A stretch of DNA of 64,000 nt from NCBI GenBank assembly GCA_037179515.1, contig JAXCGZ010022678.1, forward strand, positions 1 through 64,000, in the 5' to 3' direction. The notes beneath the pieces were generated by a model that saw nothing but the letters and a program-made list of their open reading frames with translations, had not been told where the DNA came from and did no database searches. The position numbers and the translations under genes are program-made. The stretch is from Halocaridina rubra (lineage: Eukaryota; Arthropoda; Malacostraca; Decapoda; Atyidae). Positions 45,170 to 56,535 of this stretch are shown in pieces (position 1 is the first letter of the stretch; every line of letters begins with the position of its first letter).

Positions 45170-48100
45170 AAGGGGGAAGATGAAGAAAAATGAAGAAAGT
45201 GATGAAAGTAATAGTAAATATAGCAGCAGTTCTGAGGAAGATGCCCAACTGTGGACATTGCGGAAAGGCAGTGAAGAGTAATCAAGGCGATTCAGCATGT
45301 GATATGTGTAGAGTATGGTACCACCTAGGATGACGTAAAGTATCAAGAGAGGATTATGAAGCTCTAAAAAGTAATAAAGCAATGGTTTTGTAGAAAATGT
45401 TATGGTAGTTTTACAAATTTAAGAGAGGAGAATAAGAAGCTGAAAGAGGCAAATGATTATATGCTGAAACAGCTTGCCCTAATGATGGATAGCATATTAA
45501 GTATCGAAACACAAATAAAAAAACATAGCATCAAGTTATGCAGGAGGTCCTTTGGGATTGTCAGCAGATGATATTAGGGAGGAGATTAGATCAGAAGTTA
45601 GGGAAATGCAAGAACAAGAAAAAAAAGTGAAACAATATGTTATATATAATTTGGAAGAAAGTGAAGGAGTTAATGAACAGGTAAGAAATGATGTAGCTAA
45701 TACATTTTCGAAAGTGCAGTCAAGGTGGCTAACACACAGGTAATTAAAACAGTAAGATTAGGGAAAAAAACAACAACTAGTGTAAATGGAGAGAACGTAG
45801 GGCCAATTAAGCCTAGACCTTTGCTCTTTAAGATGAGAAATCAAATAGACATACGTAAAGTGAAGACAAAACGTAAGGAGAAGTACAGAAGAGGAAGTTA
45901 AAAACATTTTTATGGCACCAGATTTAACCAAAAGAAAGGTTATATGTTAAAATAGTTAGAGAATAATTGAAAAAAAAATAATTAACATGGTTGGTACATT
46001 AAAAAAGGCAAACTGTGTAATGCAATTTTTGAATAGGAAAAAATATATAGAAGAGAAAAATGAAATTAATATTTATATAAATTTGATTGATATACAAGGA
46101 TTAGTAACCCCGAAAGTGATGGAAATAGAAACTTTTATATATGATAATAATGGTAATTTTGGCCTCTTTTGTGTAACAGAAACTGAACAAAAAGTAGATA
46201 TATTTATTCTAAGTAAAGGATGAAAGAAAATCGACATTATGAGAGAAATAAATGACAATAGATGTGGAGGACGACTAATGATAATATATAAAGAGAGTAA
46301 AAGGATATAGAAATGGAAAAATGGGAATCAGGGCATATAAGGACTTATTATATGCAAGAGCAAAGTTACATAATATGAATTTTAGGATTATTTGAGCTTA
46401 TTTTTCAGCAGGGAATAGTAAAGAGGAGGGAGATAGGAATTTAGAAATTAGAAGAAAAAGTAAGAGAGTAATAGACAAAAATTCAGAAGAAGCATAGATG
46501 CTTTTAGAAGTCTTTAATGGTCACTTAGGCTTTTTAGGATATAAAAAAATAAATAAAAACGGTGAAATGATTCTGGAATGGATGACAGAATATGGAATGA
46601 TACTTCTAAATGAAGAAGATAAATGCCAAGGATTATATACATGGGAAAGACAAAGTTAAAAAAAAAATGTAATAGACTTCATATTGATCAATAAACATAT
46701 GTATGTATATATGGTACAGAAAAATGGAGATAGACGAAGATAAAGAGAAGATAGATATATCTGACCACAATTTATTACAACCTAAGTTCGTAGCTGAAAA
46801 ATAAGTAAATGCAAATTTCGATCAAGGAAATGGGAGGAGATAGCATACTATAAAACAGATAAATAAGCAATAGAAAGATTTGTAAAAAAAAAAGAAAGAA
46901 ATCATAAGAAAAGAGAATAGAGATAGTGTAGAACAAATGGACAAAGCAATTCGGAAAGTAGCAGAAAGAACATTAAAGGAAGCTTATAAAAGAAGGATTA
47001 ATAGTAATAACAGAAAGGAACAACCATGGTAAACGATGAAATAAGAAGTAAGATTAGGGAGAGAAAAGATGCAAACAAGCGAAAAAGAAATTAAAAGAAT
47101 GAAGAAATAAAAAAGCAGTATAAAGAGGAATTTAAAAAGAAAAAGAAAAGGAGGCACATATATGAGTTAAAGAAGAAATAACGAAGTATGAAAGGCAAAT
47201 AACGAATGAATTAAAGGTAGTTAAGAATAAGCTCTGGGAAAATATAAATAAATTGTGGAATATTGAAAAGACTAAGAAAGAAGAAATTCAGTTTTATAAT
47301 GAAGAATAACAAAGGCTAAATGAAACAGAAACTAAGGATAATTTATTAGAATACTGGCAATCCATTTATTGTAAAAATAATAATCCATTACATACAGTAT
47401 ACGGAATGAGGAGACGAAACAAAAGCATATCTTAAAGATATAGAAAACACTATAGGAAAAATTCAGATAGGAGATTATATTCATCCGGCTACATTAAAAG
47501 AACATTTAGAAATATCAGCTAAAATAGAAGATAAAGTAATACCAATGAGTAAACAGATAGTGAGTGCAGAAAGGCTAGACAACTGAATAGAGATATGAAA
47601 GAATAAAAATGCAGCTGGACCAGACAGACTAAAGGCTGAACTGTACAAAGCTTTAATAAAAAATAAAATATACATAAAAGTTATAACAAAAAGGTTTTAA
47701 GAATTAAATGGAAAAGGAGGAAAAATAAATAAATGGAAAATTTCAAGAACAAAAATGATTGAAAAGAAAAGGAAACTTACGGTTAAAAAATTAAGACCAA
47801 TAGCGTTGACAAATTTTTCATATAAATTGTTTATGATGTTACTAAAGGAGGACATAGAAAATCCTATAGTTTAGAACGAAGAAAATAAGGAAACACAGGC
47901 AGGCTTTACTAGTGGAGCAAAAATAGAAGACAATCTGTACATCATACAGTACTGTATACAAGAAAGTTACATAACCAAAACGCCTCTAATAATTATCTCA
48001 ATCGATTTTAGTAAAGCATATGACTTCATTAAATGAGAAAAGATGATAGAGGTAATGAAAAGTATAAAATTCATACACAGATAATAGAAGCGGTAGCTAA

Positions 48101-49563
48101 TATCTATACAGAAGATAGAACATACATAGATTTAAGAAGAGAATTAGGACAAGAGATGAATGTAACCAGCTGTATAAAACAAGGGCTGTACAGGTCCAGC
48201 TTCTTTATTTAAATTGATGACATACACTATTATTGAAAGGATGGAAAAGAAAGGGAGAGGCTTCAAGAATTAATATATAGCTCTAGGCACTTTATTTTTT
48301 GCGGACGATGCTCTGCTATTAGCAAAATCTATAAAAGATGCAAAATATTATATAAAATTAGTAATAGAAGCAGGAAGAAAATGTGGACTGGGATTGAAGA
48401 AAGTGTAATTTGATAATACATAACTTGAAAGAAAAAGCTAATGAGATAGATGGAATAAAGATAGTGGATAAACTAAAATATTTAGGAATAATTATAGATG
48501 ATAAGAAGAATATGCTTAAAACACAAAAGAAAATAATGATAGAAACAGCACACAAGCTAGCCAATTTAACATATACTAATATAAAAGAGTAAAAGAGTTG
48601 CAACAAAATATCAATAGGAAACACATGTAGTCACCGTGGCTCAAACGGTAACGTCTGCGACTCTGAGGCGTCAGGTCGAGGGTTCACGCCCTGTCACGGT
48701 CTGAGGTTAGCAAGGGCATGCACTTACGGTAAGGATTACATCTGCCAAAACAAGTCCTTCGCAAGAAGGCAACCGTCCTAGCCCTTGGTTGAAAATGGAG
48801 TCCGTGACGTAAAACAATAACAAAGAACAACATTAATAGGAAAAACATATTGGAAGAATATTGTTTTACCATCAATTTTATACTGCGCAAACATTATAAA
48901 TCTAACAGAGACCGAGATTAAAGTACTACAGAGAATAGAAAATGGCGTTTATAGATGAATTTTAGGTGCAACTAAGGCTACAGCTACTTTTAGAGGGGAA
49001 CTAGGAGCATCTTCTATGAAAATAAGATTGTTAACTTCAAAGCTACAATACATAAACAGTATAAAAATTGGAAGTAAGGATATATTAAAAACAATATAAA
49101 AGAGGAAAATAGTGACTGGTGGAAAACCATAGACAGAGATATGAAAGAAGTGGAGATAACTTATAGAGAAGGGATAAGCTGTACAAAAGAGGAAATCAAG
49201 GAAGAAAATAGAATTTGGGACTCTGAAAAATGGAAAGAAGACCTACAAAATAAAGAAAGCTTGACCATATAAAAAATGGAAATAAGAAATCAAAGAAAAT
49301 ATTTATGATGATAGATATTCATCAGTGCTCTTTTTTAAATCAAGGACAAATACCTTACCATTAAAGAATAGAAAAAGATTTACGGATAGAAAAATAAAGT
49401 GTGAAGTACGTGGTAGAAAATGAGGATCTAACCCACTTTTAATCATTTTGTGAATGTTACAGAACAGAAAGAAACAATATTACTGAATTACAACAACCTT
49501 ATGAAGAAGACCTGAACAAAGTAACTGGAAATTTTTATTTGAAAAGAATAATTTAGAACTAAA
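45170..49563 (+). pseudogene. LINE with PHD-finger ORF1, heavily decayed
   Basis: ORF1: MPNCGHCGKAVKSNQGDSAC DMCRVWYHLG near 45243-45330, followed in another frame by FCRKCYG, forms a PHD-type zinc finger. It is followed by a coiled segment and VIYNLEESEG (near 45638). Endonuclease relic: LIDIQGL, VTETEQ, LEWMTEYGMILLNEEDKCQG, ISDHNLLQP (near 46750). RT relic: AAGPDRLKAELYKAL (near 47610), RPIALTNFSYKLFM, IISIDFSKAYDF (near 47995), GTLFFADDALLLA (near 48287), KLKYLGIIID. Stops and shifts in every part. A tRNA-derived SINE splits it at 48627, and a BEL element splits its last residues at 49568; the end resumes at 57564. Confidence 0.85.
48627..48825 (+). mobile_element. tRNA-derived SINE, copy 1
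   Basis: Begins GTAGTCACCGTGGCTCAAAC with A-box-like TGGCTCAAACGG and B-box-like GGGTTCACGCC, then a ~110-bp unrelated body ending GTGACGTAA and an (AAC)-rich tail. An imperfect duplication (about TATCAATAGGAAACACAT against CATTAATAGGAAAAACAT) flanks it. Inserted in the PHD-type LINE. Confidence 0.85.
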
Positions 49564-49568
49564 GAAAT

Positions 49569-50723
49569 TGTCTTGAATATATTTCAAGACAGTTTATTCC
49601 TACGTACATTATGTAAGTGTTATTTGCACATAGTTTCGTTTATTGTAACGTAAGTGCATGTATGTATACTTTTTGACTTAGTATGTGTACTTATTAATTT
49701 CTATCACGTATACACGTATATTCGTATGTATAATGTGTAGTTTATTATGGAGGCTGGCTGTAGAAGACTTGGAGAAAGGAATGTAGGTCACTAATGGATT
49801 TTAGCCATTAACCCTACACCTCCTTGATAACGCTTATTGCATCGCCTGCCTCGTTTAACAAAGAACCATTGTAAGCAAGTCATAACTCAACTTAGTCCTA
49901 GTACCAAGGACTCCAACAAATGAGGGGAGTTTTGTAAGACTTTCTTGCAAAAAGTTAGTTGCCGTCGTGAGATGCTACGAGGCACTCATTCTTACTGTGT
50001 TTGTTGACAGTACTTATAAGTTTGTTAAAGAGTAATTAGTTGCTGTCGTGAGATGCTACGAGGCACTCATTTTACTGTGTTTATTGACAGTACTTAAAAG
50101 TTTAATTTTTGTTGTTCTCGTGGGCATTGCACTCATTCTTACTGTGTTTGTTGACAGTACTTATAAGTTTGTTAAAGAGTAATTAGTTGCTGTCGTGAGA
50201 TGCTACGAGGCACTCATTTTACTGTGTTTATTGACAGTACTTATAAGTTTAATTTTTGTTGTTCTCGTGGGGCATTACGAGACACTCAAGTAGAAGAACG
50301 TGATAGAGATCTGTGGATCAGAAGATACGTTTTTGATTCGGAGTCCCGTGATTGCTGACGACATCAGGGTTGTCCGGACAGATGAGTACAGATTCATTGT
50401 ATTTTGTAACAATATTTATAACTACGTGTGAGGGACAGAATGAGCTCATTTAATTGAACACTCGTAGGTAGAATGTATGTTAGAAAATGTATTATTCTGT
50501 ATGAGGAAGTTTTAATTTAAGGTGAGGAGAGTTTATTTAAATATTCACATATCAGCAGTTCATAAACCCCCATATAAAATATTTGCATGTATGTTTATGC
50601 ATGTAATATTAATTATATTTTATTGGTAGAGGATTTAATTTTGAGATCGTGGTAGGCCTCTACTGAAGCCGTGTCAGGATTTCCGAATTTAGGGGGTTAT
50701 AAGATCGAAGGAAATCCTCCACA
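49569..50723 (+). repeat. 5' LTR of BEL/Pao element (1,155 bp)
   Basis: Starts with a palindrome, TGTCTTGAA-TATAT-TTCAAGACA, and ends CCTCCACA. Compared with the 3' LTR it has an extra ~146-bp tandem unit around 49955-50270 (GATGCTACGAGGCACTCATT occurs three times) and lacks 14 bp near the end. Confidence 0.92.
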
Positions 50724-50726
50724 GCT

Positions 50727-50745
50727 TTTGGTCCTTCGAACCGGA
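50727..50745 (+). promoter_or_regulatory. BEL primer-binding site region
   Basis: TTTGGTCCTTCGAACCGG lies a few bases past the 5' LTR; this block is characteristic of arthropod BEL elements. Confidence 0.7.
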
Positions 50746-51473
50746 TGAGAATTGGTGTGGTAATGGTGAAAATAGTGTACATTTTAGATAAGCTCCCACC
50801 TTGTAAGTAGTTAGTGTAAAACTCTACGGTTAAAATCGTCCACATTTCAGCGGAAACAGGGAGGAAAATTGCATGTATTTGCATGAATATTGCAAATATA
50901 ACTTTGAAATTTAAGTGGTTGTTGAAATAAATAAGAGAATCCCTTTCCCACGTGGATAAAGCGTTTTTCTATCTGTGGAAACGAAATATACTATCGTAGT
51001 TGAGCGTCCATTAAGTAATTTGGAGATTAGTACCCAATTTCGGCTGGGCGAACAGTGGTTTTTAGGGATTTGTGTGTTTGCATATTTCCCATTTAACGAT
51101 GTTTAGAATGTCGTATTGATTCCTCTGTTTACGTAAATAAACAGAAGGTAGTGACCCACCTACTGCTAGGTGCACAGTGTTGTTTATTTGAGGAACAGTG
51201 TGGTTTGCATTACATTTTCCATTTACTGTTGCTGACTTAACAGTGTCGTTTAATTGATGAAAAGTGTGTTTTACACCTTTAGGATTGGCGTCATAATTGA
51301 CGGAATTAAATAACTGTGTTATTATCTTGAGATTTGGAAGATTGTCCTTTGATACTCTTTACAGAGTATATGTTTGTTGCATTGTGGATGCATAAAGAAG
51401 ATCGTGGATTCTTTGATGATAAAATTGCATCAACTATTTGTTTGTTGTTTTATGTTCTATTTGCTTTCTCAAT

Positions 51474-52349
51474 ATGTCGGTTAAACCTGAGGCATTAAAA
51501 CGCCTTCGGGAATTGGTTCAACGTGATTGTGTTCAGTGTCAAACAGAACTTGCCAAAGATGATGAGACACTTGTTGTTAATTATTTAGAAAGATGTCATC
51601 ATACGCTAACAGAAAGATTCGGAAGATATGATAGGAAATATGAGGAATATGTCGAATATAAGCCCCTGAAAAGGGATTCTGAAGAGGAGGATACAGAACA
51701 TGACAATCTAGCTGAAACAGCAAATAATATTAGCTTAGCTGTCCTAGAACGGATTCGTAAGTTAGGAACTATGAAGAGTACTAGAGCTCCTAATTCCGAG
51801 AGTTCAAGCCTCCCCAGAGGGCAACCCACACCTAAATTTCCTGAAGTAAAAATACCACAGTTCTCTGGAAACTATGATGAATGGCACGAGTTTTGGGATA
51901 CGTTCGATAGTTTAGTATATAGTATTTCTATGGCAACTATGACAAAGATTACCATCTTAAGAAATGCCCTTAAAGGAGATGCAAAAGACACCATAAAGGG
52001 ATATCCTGTTGCTAGTGAGAGTTATGATGAATGCATTCAACAGCTACAAGCTGTTTATGCCAGCAAGGACAGGATTGTACGAAATTTAATGAGGAAATTG
52101 GTAAAGTTACCAACTCCTTCTTCTCATTATTCATCACTTTTTAAGTTCAAGCAGGAAGTAGAAGCCATTACTCGAAGTCTGAAAAATTATAGCGACATGA
52201 AGAACACTGATTGGGTGTTTTCAGAACTCGTGATGATGAAATTGCCAGAAGATGTTGAGAACTGGATTAGTATGAAAATAGACACAAAATATCCTACATA
52301 TGAAACCCTCTTGAAGGAACTGGGAAAATATGTATATCATATAGAGGGC
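51474..52349 (+). pseudogene. BEL/Pao gag N-terminal part (DUF1759 type)
   Basis: Chosen start MSVKPEALKRLRELVQRD at 51474; the open frame also extends 12 codons upstream. A charged N terminus (DSEEEDTEHDN) is followed by the DUF1759 block: FPEVKIPQFSGNYDEWHEFW, DTFDSLVY, KITILRNALKGDAKDTIKGY, SYDECIQQLQAVYASKDRIV, WVFSELVMMKLPE. Such regions serve as Gag in Pao elements. The frame is open until a SINE enters at 52350, and resumes in phase at 52552 once the SINE and one target duplication are discounted. Confidence 0.9.
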
Positions 52350-52535
52350 TTACGTCACGGACTCCCTTATCAACCAAGGGCTAGGACGGTTGCCTTCTTG
52401 CGAAGGACTTGTTTTGGCAGATGTAATCCTTACGCTGAGTGCATGCCTTTGCTAACCTCAGACCGTGACGGGGCGCGAACCCTCGACCTGACGCCTCAGA
52501 GTCGGAGACGCTACCGACTGAGCCACGGCGACTAC
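52350..52535 (-). mobile_element. tRNA-derived SINE, copy 2, in BEL gag
   Basis: A 186-bp SINE on the minus strand with perfect 16-bp duplication ATATCATATAGAGGGC (52334-52349 and 52536-52551). Read on its own strand it starts GTAGTCGCCGTGGCTCAGTC, with A box TGGCTCAGTCGG and B box GGGTTCGCGCC. It is better preserved than the copy at 48627. Confidence 0.95.
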
Positions 52536-52551
52536 ATATCATATAGAGGGC

Positions 52552-53282
52552 AACAATACTAAAGGCAACACAAAGTGTGAAACCCAAACCTACCAGAGAA
52601 ATGAGACGCAGTCCTATAAAAAGAATATGGGTAGTTATGGTGCTACTGCAAATGTAGTAAATAGTAAAACAGAATGTGTATTCTGTGGTTGGCAAGGTCA
52701 TAAGTCTGAACAGTGTAATAAAGTAGTAAGCATAAATGAATGCAGAGACAAATTGAGAGACAATAACAAATGTCTGAGATGTACTCAGTCAGGGCATTAT
52801 GCAAATGAATGTTACACTCAGTTAAACTGTAAGAAGTGTAAGAAAAATGGTCATCATGTAGCCTTGTGTTATGAACAAGAGTCAAAATTTCGTAGAAGGT
52901 TTGAAGAACCTACATTTCTGAATGAACAGTCAGCAAATGGTTCAAATATAGATGAGTCAAGCAATGAGCAAGAACATTCTGACTCAGAAAAGGACAAGAA
53001 ACATGTTGGTGTGATGACAATGAAGGCAGTACAAAGGCAAATGGTGAAGCCGAATTTACCTTCATGTGCTCTGCCTACTGCAAGTGGAAAAATAAGCAGC
53101 TCAAAGGGAAATCTTTGGGTAAATACTAGGTTATTCTTTGATACAGGTTCCCAGTGTTCCTTTATAACTAGGGAATTAGCTGAAAGGCTTAAATTAAGCC
53201 CAGTAGATGAAATGTCTCTTGGTATTGATGCATTTCGTTCTGAGACGAAGAAAGGAAGTTTCCCTGTTGTAAATGTAGTTAT
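52552..53282 (+). pseudogene. BEL/Pao zinc knuckles and protease
   Basis: Continues the gag frame. Knuckles: CVFCGWQGHKSEQC, CLRCTQSGHYANEC and CKKCKKNGHHVALC (near 52675-52870). After an acidic linker, LFFDTGSQCSFITRELAERL (near 53134) is the retropepsin active-site region (DTGS). The frame is interrupted at 53283 by a reverse-oriented solo LTR and continues in phase at 55264. Confidence 0.92.
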
Positions 53283-55258
53283 TGTGGGGGTTTGTTTTAA
53301 ATGATGATGCTAGAGTGTTCTTAAGATTCTGTTTTACTAAGGGGACTCAAAGTACCGAGCTCGGTTAAGAGCTCACAAACAGACAGGACAGATATTTGTA
53401 CTTGAACACCCCATTTTTATTACCATTAGTCGGTTAAATGAAACTCAGAATTCAACTTTCTTTTAATTTTGGAAATGCAATGACATTAAAAGAATTGAAT
53501 TAAATTTCTCAAATTAAATTTTATGAAATGCTGCCTCGAATCCCGGAGGAGGTGAGTATGAGTTCGTTTCCCGGCACCACGGACGTATGCCAAGACTTTG
53601 GCCTCAACTCGATGATTACCTCTGTCACACAGGCAGAGTAGAATACAGGACACTGCAATTTCAGAAACAGAAATGACACACTGTTTATAATGGGAAACTG
53701 AAAGCATGAGCACACATATAATGAGTTTCCAATGTCATTCTACTGGATGAATATATATAGGTTATTCACAGCTAACCAGAAATATTTATGCTACCATAAT
53801 AGCATACAAAACATTAATTCTTTACTGGTTTTAAAGAAAATAATATATTCACAATAAATGAAGAATAAGCAAGACAAATACAGTACTGTATGTATTCCTT
53901 AAATTGTGGGCAACCACAAAAGTTGCAATGCTTATTCCTGATATGAAATTAATATGGTAAAACACTCTATTTAGGATAAAGGAAGAATCTACGAGATAAA
54001 TACAGTATTCATTCACTTTTAGTTATCAAGAACTTTGCAATGAAAAAAAGGGTGCAAAACCACCTTTTGAGGTATTTGCAACTTATAACTCAAAACACTT
54101 TATCCCCAACATATGAAGAATTAGCAAGATAAATACGGTATGCATTCATTAAATTGTGGTTAACAAGAAATATTTGCATAGCCAACTGGGAAAAATTACC
54201 TTTTGAATATTTGCAATTTGGCTTTTTGGCAAATAGCTTTATTGACGAGTTTTTGAAGTAAAAACACTTTATTTACGATGATAGAAAGGGGTGAAATGAA
54301 ATTAGAATTTATTAGGAAGAGAGATAGATTTTTACGGGCTCATAACTAGTCTTCAGAGGATGAGATTTTCGTTTATCACATTCAGTGAAAAGAAACTTCT
54401 CAGCAATATATATCAGCTGTAATTTACAGGTGAAGGAATTAACTTTGGCATGTGAGATTCCAGTGTGGTAATCTACAAAATTTCGTGTGACTGGGAATGG
54501 AATCTGAGAATAGAAATCCGTAAGATTTATCCAGTAACGAATGTAACTAATTCTCGAAAATAAACCAATTTGCTTGACCCACGAGCTTTACCATACACTA
54601 TCCCTCACCTTGTTGTGCTAGATGAATTCCTTGTTGTGCTAGATGAATTCCTGTGAAGATGCCACGTAAAATATTGAAAATAAACTTAGACCACCCAGGC
54701 GAGATGTTGCCTCTGGGCAGTCTCGGCGCCAAAAGAGAGCGTCTCCTCGTTGTGCTTCGTGACGTCATCTGTAGGAGACATTCCTAGAGCAGTAATTGGC
54801 TCTGATTTCATTTTAAGGACTATTTTAGTGGTGGTCCCTGGCAGGCATTTATAGCAGAGATGCAAGGGAGAGACAGTATTTTTAGGTGCAACAAGTGGAA
54901 GCAAATAAAATAAAACGAGAATACTAATGAAAAGTTAGGTTACTGGTTCTTCTTTTCTTAATTTTCTTGGCCCGTTGCAGGCAGAAAAATAGGAGCAGCC
55001 TTTATATTGGGGCTATACTTCTACACGTACAAGAAGAGTAAATAAACTATATAGAATTAGCTATAAGCTAAAATACAAATTGCAAATAATCATAATCTGC
55101 GAAAGTCAAGAAGTGGGAATTATTTTATTAGTTAGAAAATAACAGTTATGTTAGAGGGAATTAATTTTTTTAGTTAGAAAATAACAGTTATGTTACTAAT
55201 TTTATTTAATAAGGCATCTAACAGCCTCTGTTGACATTGAGCGAAACACTCTGTCACA
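53283..55258 (-). mobile_element. Solo LTR of the Gmr1-type family
   Basis: 1,976-bp reverse-oriented LTR ending (its 5' end) in the complement of TGTGACAGAGTGTTTCGC, flanked by the perfect 5-bp duplication GTTAT (53278-53282 and 55259-55263). It belongs to a subfamily differing from the 12764 element by scattered substitutions. It contains the 64-codon frame at 53521-53715. No internal sequence remains, as after LTR-LTR recombination. Confidence 0.93.
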
Positions 55259-55263
55259 GTTAT

Positions 55264-56485
55264 CAAATTGGGGAAAAGAAGAGCCAGAGTAAAATTACTC
55301 GTAGTTGATGACATGGTAATTAGCATCCACACTCCAGGACTAGCAAAGGCTGCAAATGTGTTAAAGTCTAATGGTCACAAGTTGGCCGATGAAGATATTG
55401 ATAGTGATGTACTTGATAACATTGGCATTGTTATTGGTGCCTTACATTTTAGTCAGTTTGTTAGTGGTATTGACAAGTGGGATGTCTATACTTTGATGGA
55501 AACACCGGGTGGTGTCATGTTGTATGGCCATATTCCTTGTGATACTCAACATGGACCCAGTAATGTGCAGAGGCATATTGTTATGCGAGTAGGAACACAG
55601 GTTTTTCCTACAGCTACTCAAGAGTTGATTGAAGTGGCCATAGAGCCAGTTAATAAGTTGTTGATTGAGGAGGTCATAGAGCCTGTTAATAAGTTGTTGA
55701 TTGAAGAGGCAATAAAGCCTGATAATAAGTTATTAATTGAAGAGGCCATAGTGCCTGTAAATAAGTTGCTGATTGCAGAGGCCATAGAGCCTGTTAATAA
55801 GTTGTGGGAGCCAGAGAGTATTGGAGTAAAGCAAGAAGTGCATTACGAAGATAAAACTACACTTAGAAGTTTTACAGATTCTGTTCCCTTGAAGCCTATC
55901 CACACTCCTCTCCTACACAATTTTCAGAGTGCCTTTGGACAAATGGAGTCTCTAATACAACAGTTGGAGGAAATATTGGAGAATGTTCATGTGGGTAATT
56001 TGTTGGATGCTTGTACCAGTGAAGAGAAACAGTTTGATATATGCAATACTGCAGATGTAGAGTGGGAAAAGACCAAAATATCACTGCAAGCACTGAATTC
56101 CAACAATGCAAGACTTCAAAGGGTACTGGATTAGCGCCTTTCTGAAAATTCTAGATCTCCTAAAGTATCAATCTTTAGTTTAATCTGGAATGTTAATACA
56201 GACAAGTTGTCTTTGAAAAGTCTGAAGGCTAGAGAAGATGTGTTGACCAAACTTAAACTTCTGTCACTGGTGGGTATACTTTTGGACCCCTTAGGTCTAA
56301 TATCACCCTTACTAAGAAGAGGAAAATTTCTTATTCAGAGAGCTTGGTCTGAAAAGCTCTCATGGGAATATCTGTTGTCAGAAGTATACAAAGAGGAATC
56401 ATCAAATTATGAAAGATCTGAATGTCAAGCTGCCCAAAGGGTTAAAGAATTGTGGGCACACTTAATCATAGATGATAAATTGTAG
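55264..56485 (+). pseudogene. BEL/Pao protease C-terminus fused to A17-like segment, RT deleted
   Basis: In phase with 53282. Protease remainder: VKLLVVDDMVISIHTPGL, NIGIVIGALHFSQFVSGI. Next, a fivefold 12-residue repeat (EPVNKLLIEEAI type, 55636-55810), unusual for the family. After a TAG at 56132-56134 the same frame resumes with SLIWNVNTDKLSLKSLKARE, LLDPLGLISPLLRRGKFLIQ and AWSEKLSWEYLL, which correspond to the region following RT in BEL pol. The whole RT/RNase H core and integrase are absent. Final stop near 56483. Confidence 0.85.
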
Positions 56486-56535
56486 TACTGATAGGGGAGA
56501 CCCCCCAATTTTCCTCTTTTTGGAGGGGCCCAGGA

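Noticed and set aside
48627..48700. A functional tRNA gene
   Set aside because: The tRNA-like head has no closed acceptor stem and continues into a SINE body; a second copy with a target duplication shows it is a retroposon.
48684..48890. 68-codon minus frame similar to part of 51438-52562
   Set aside because: Shared because both translate a copy of the tRNA-derived SINE, not a conserved protein.
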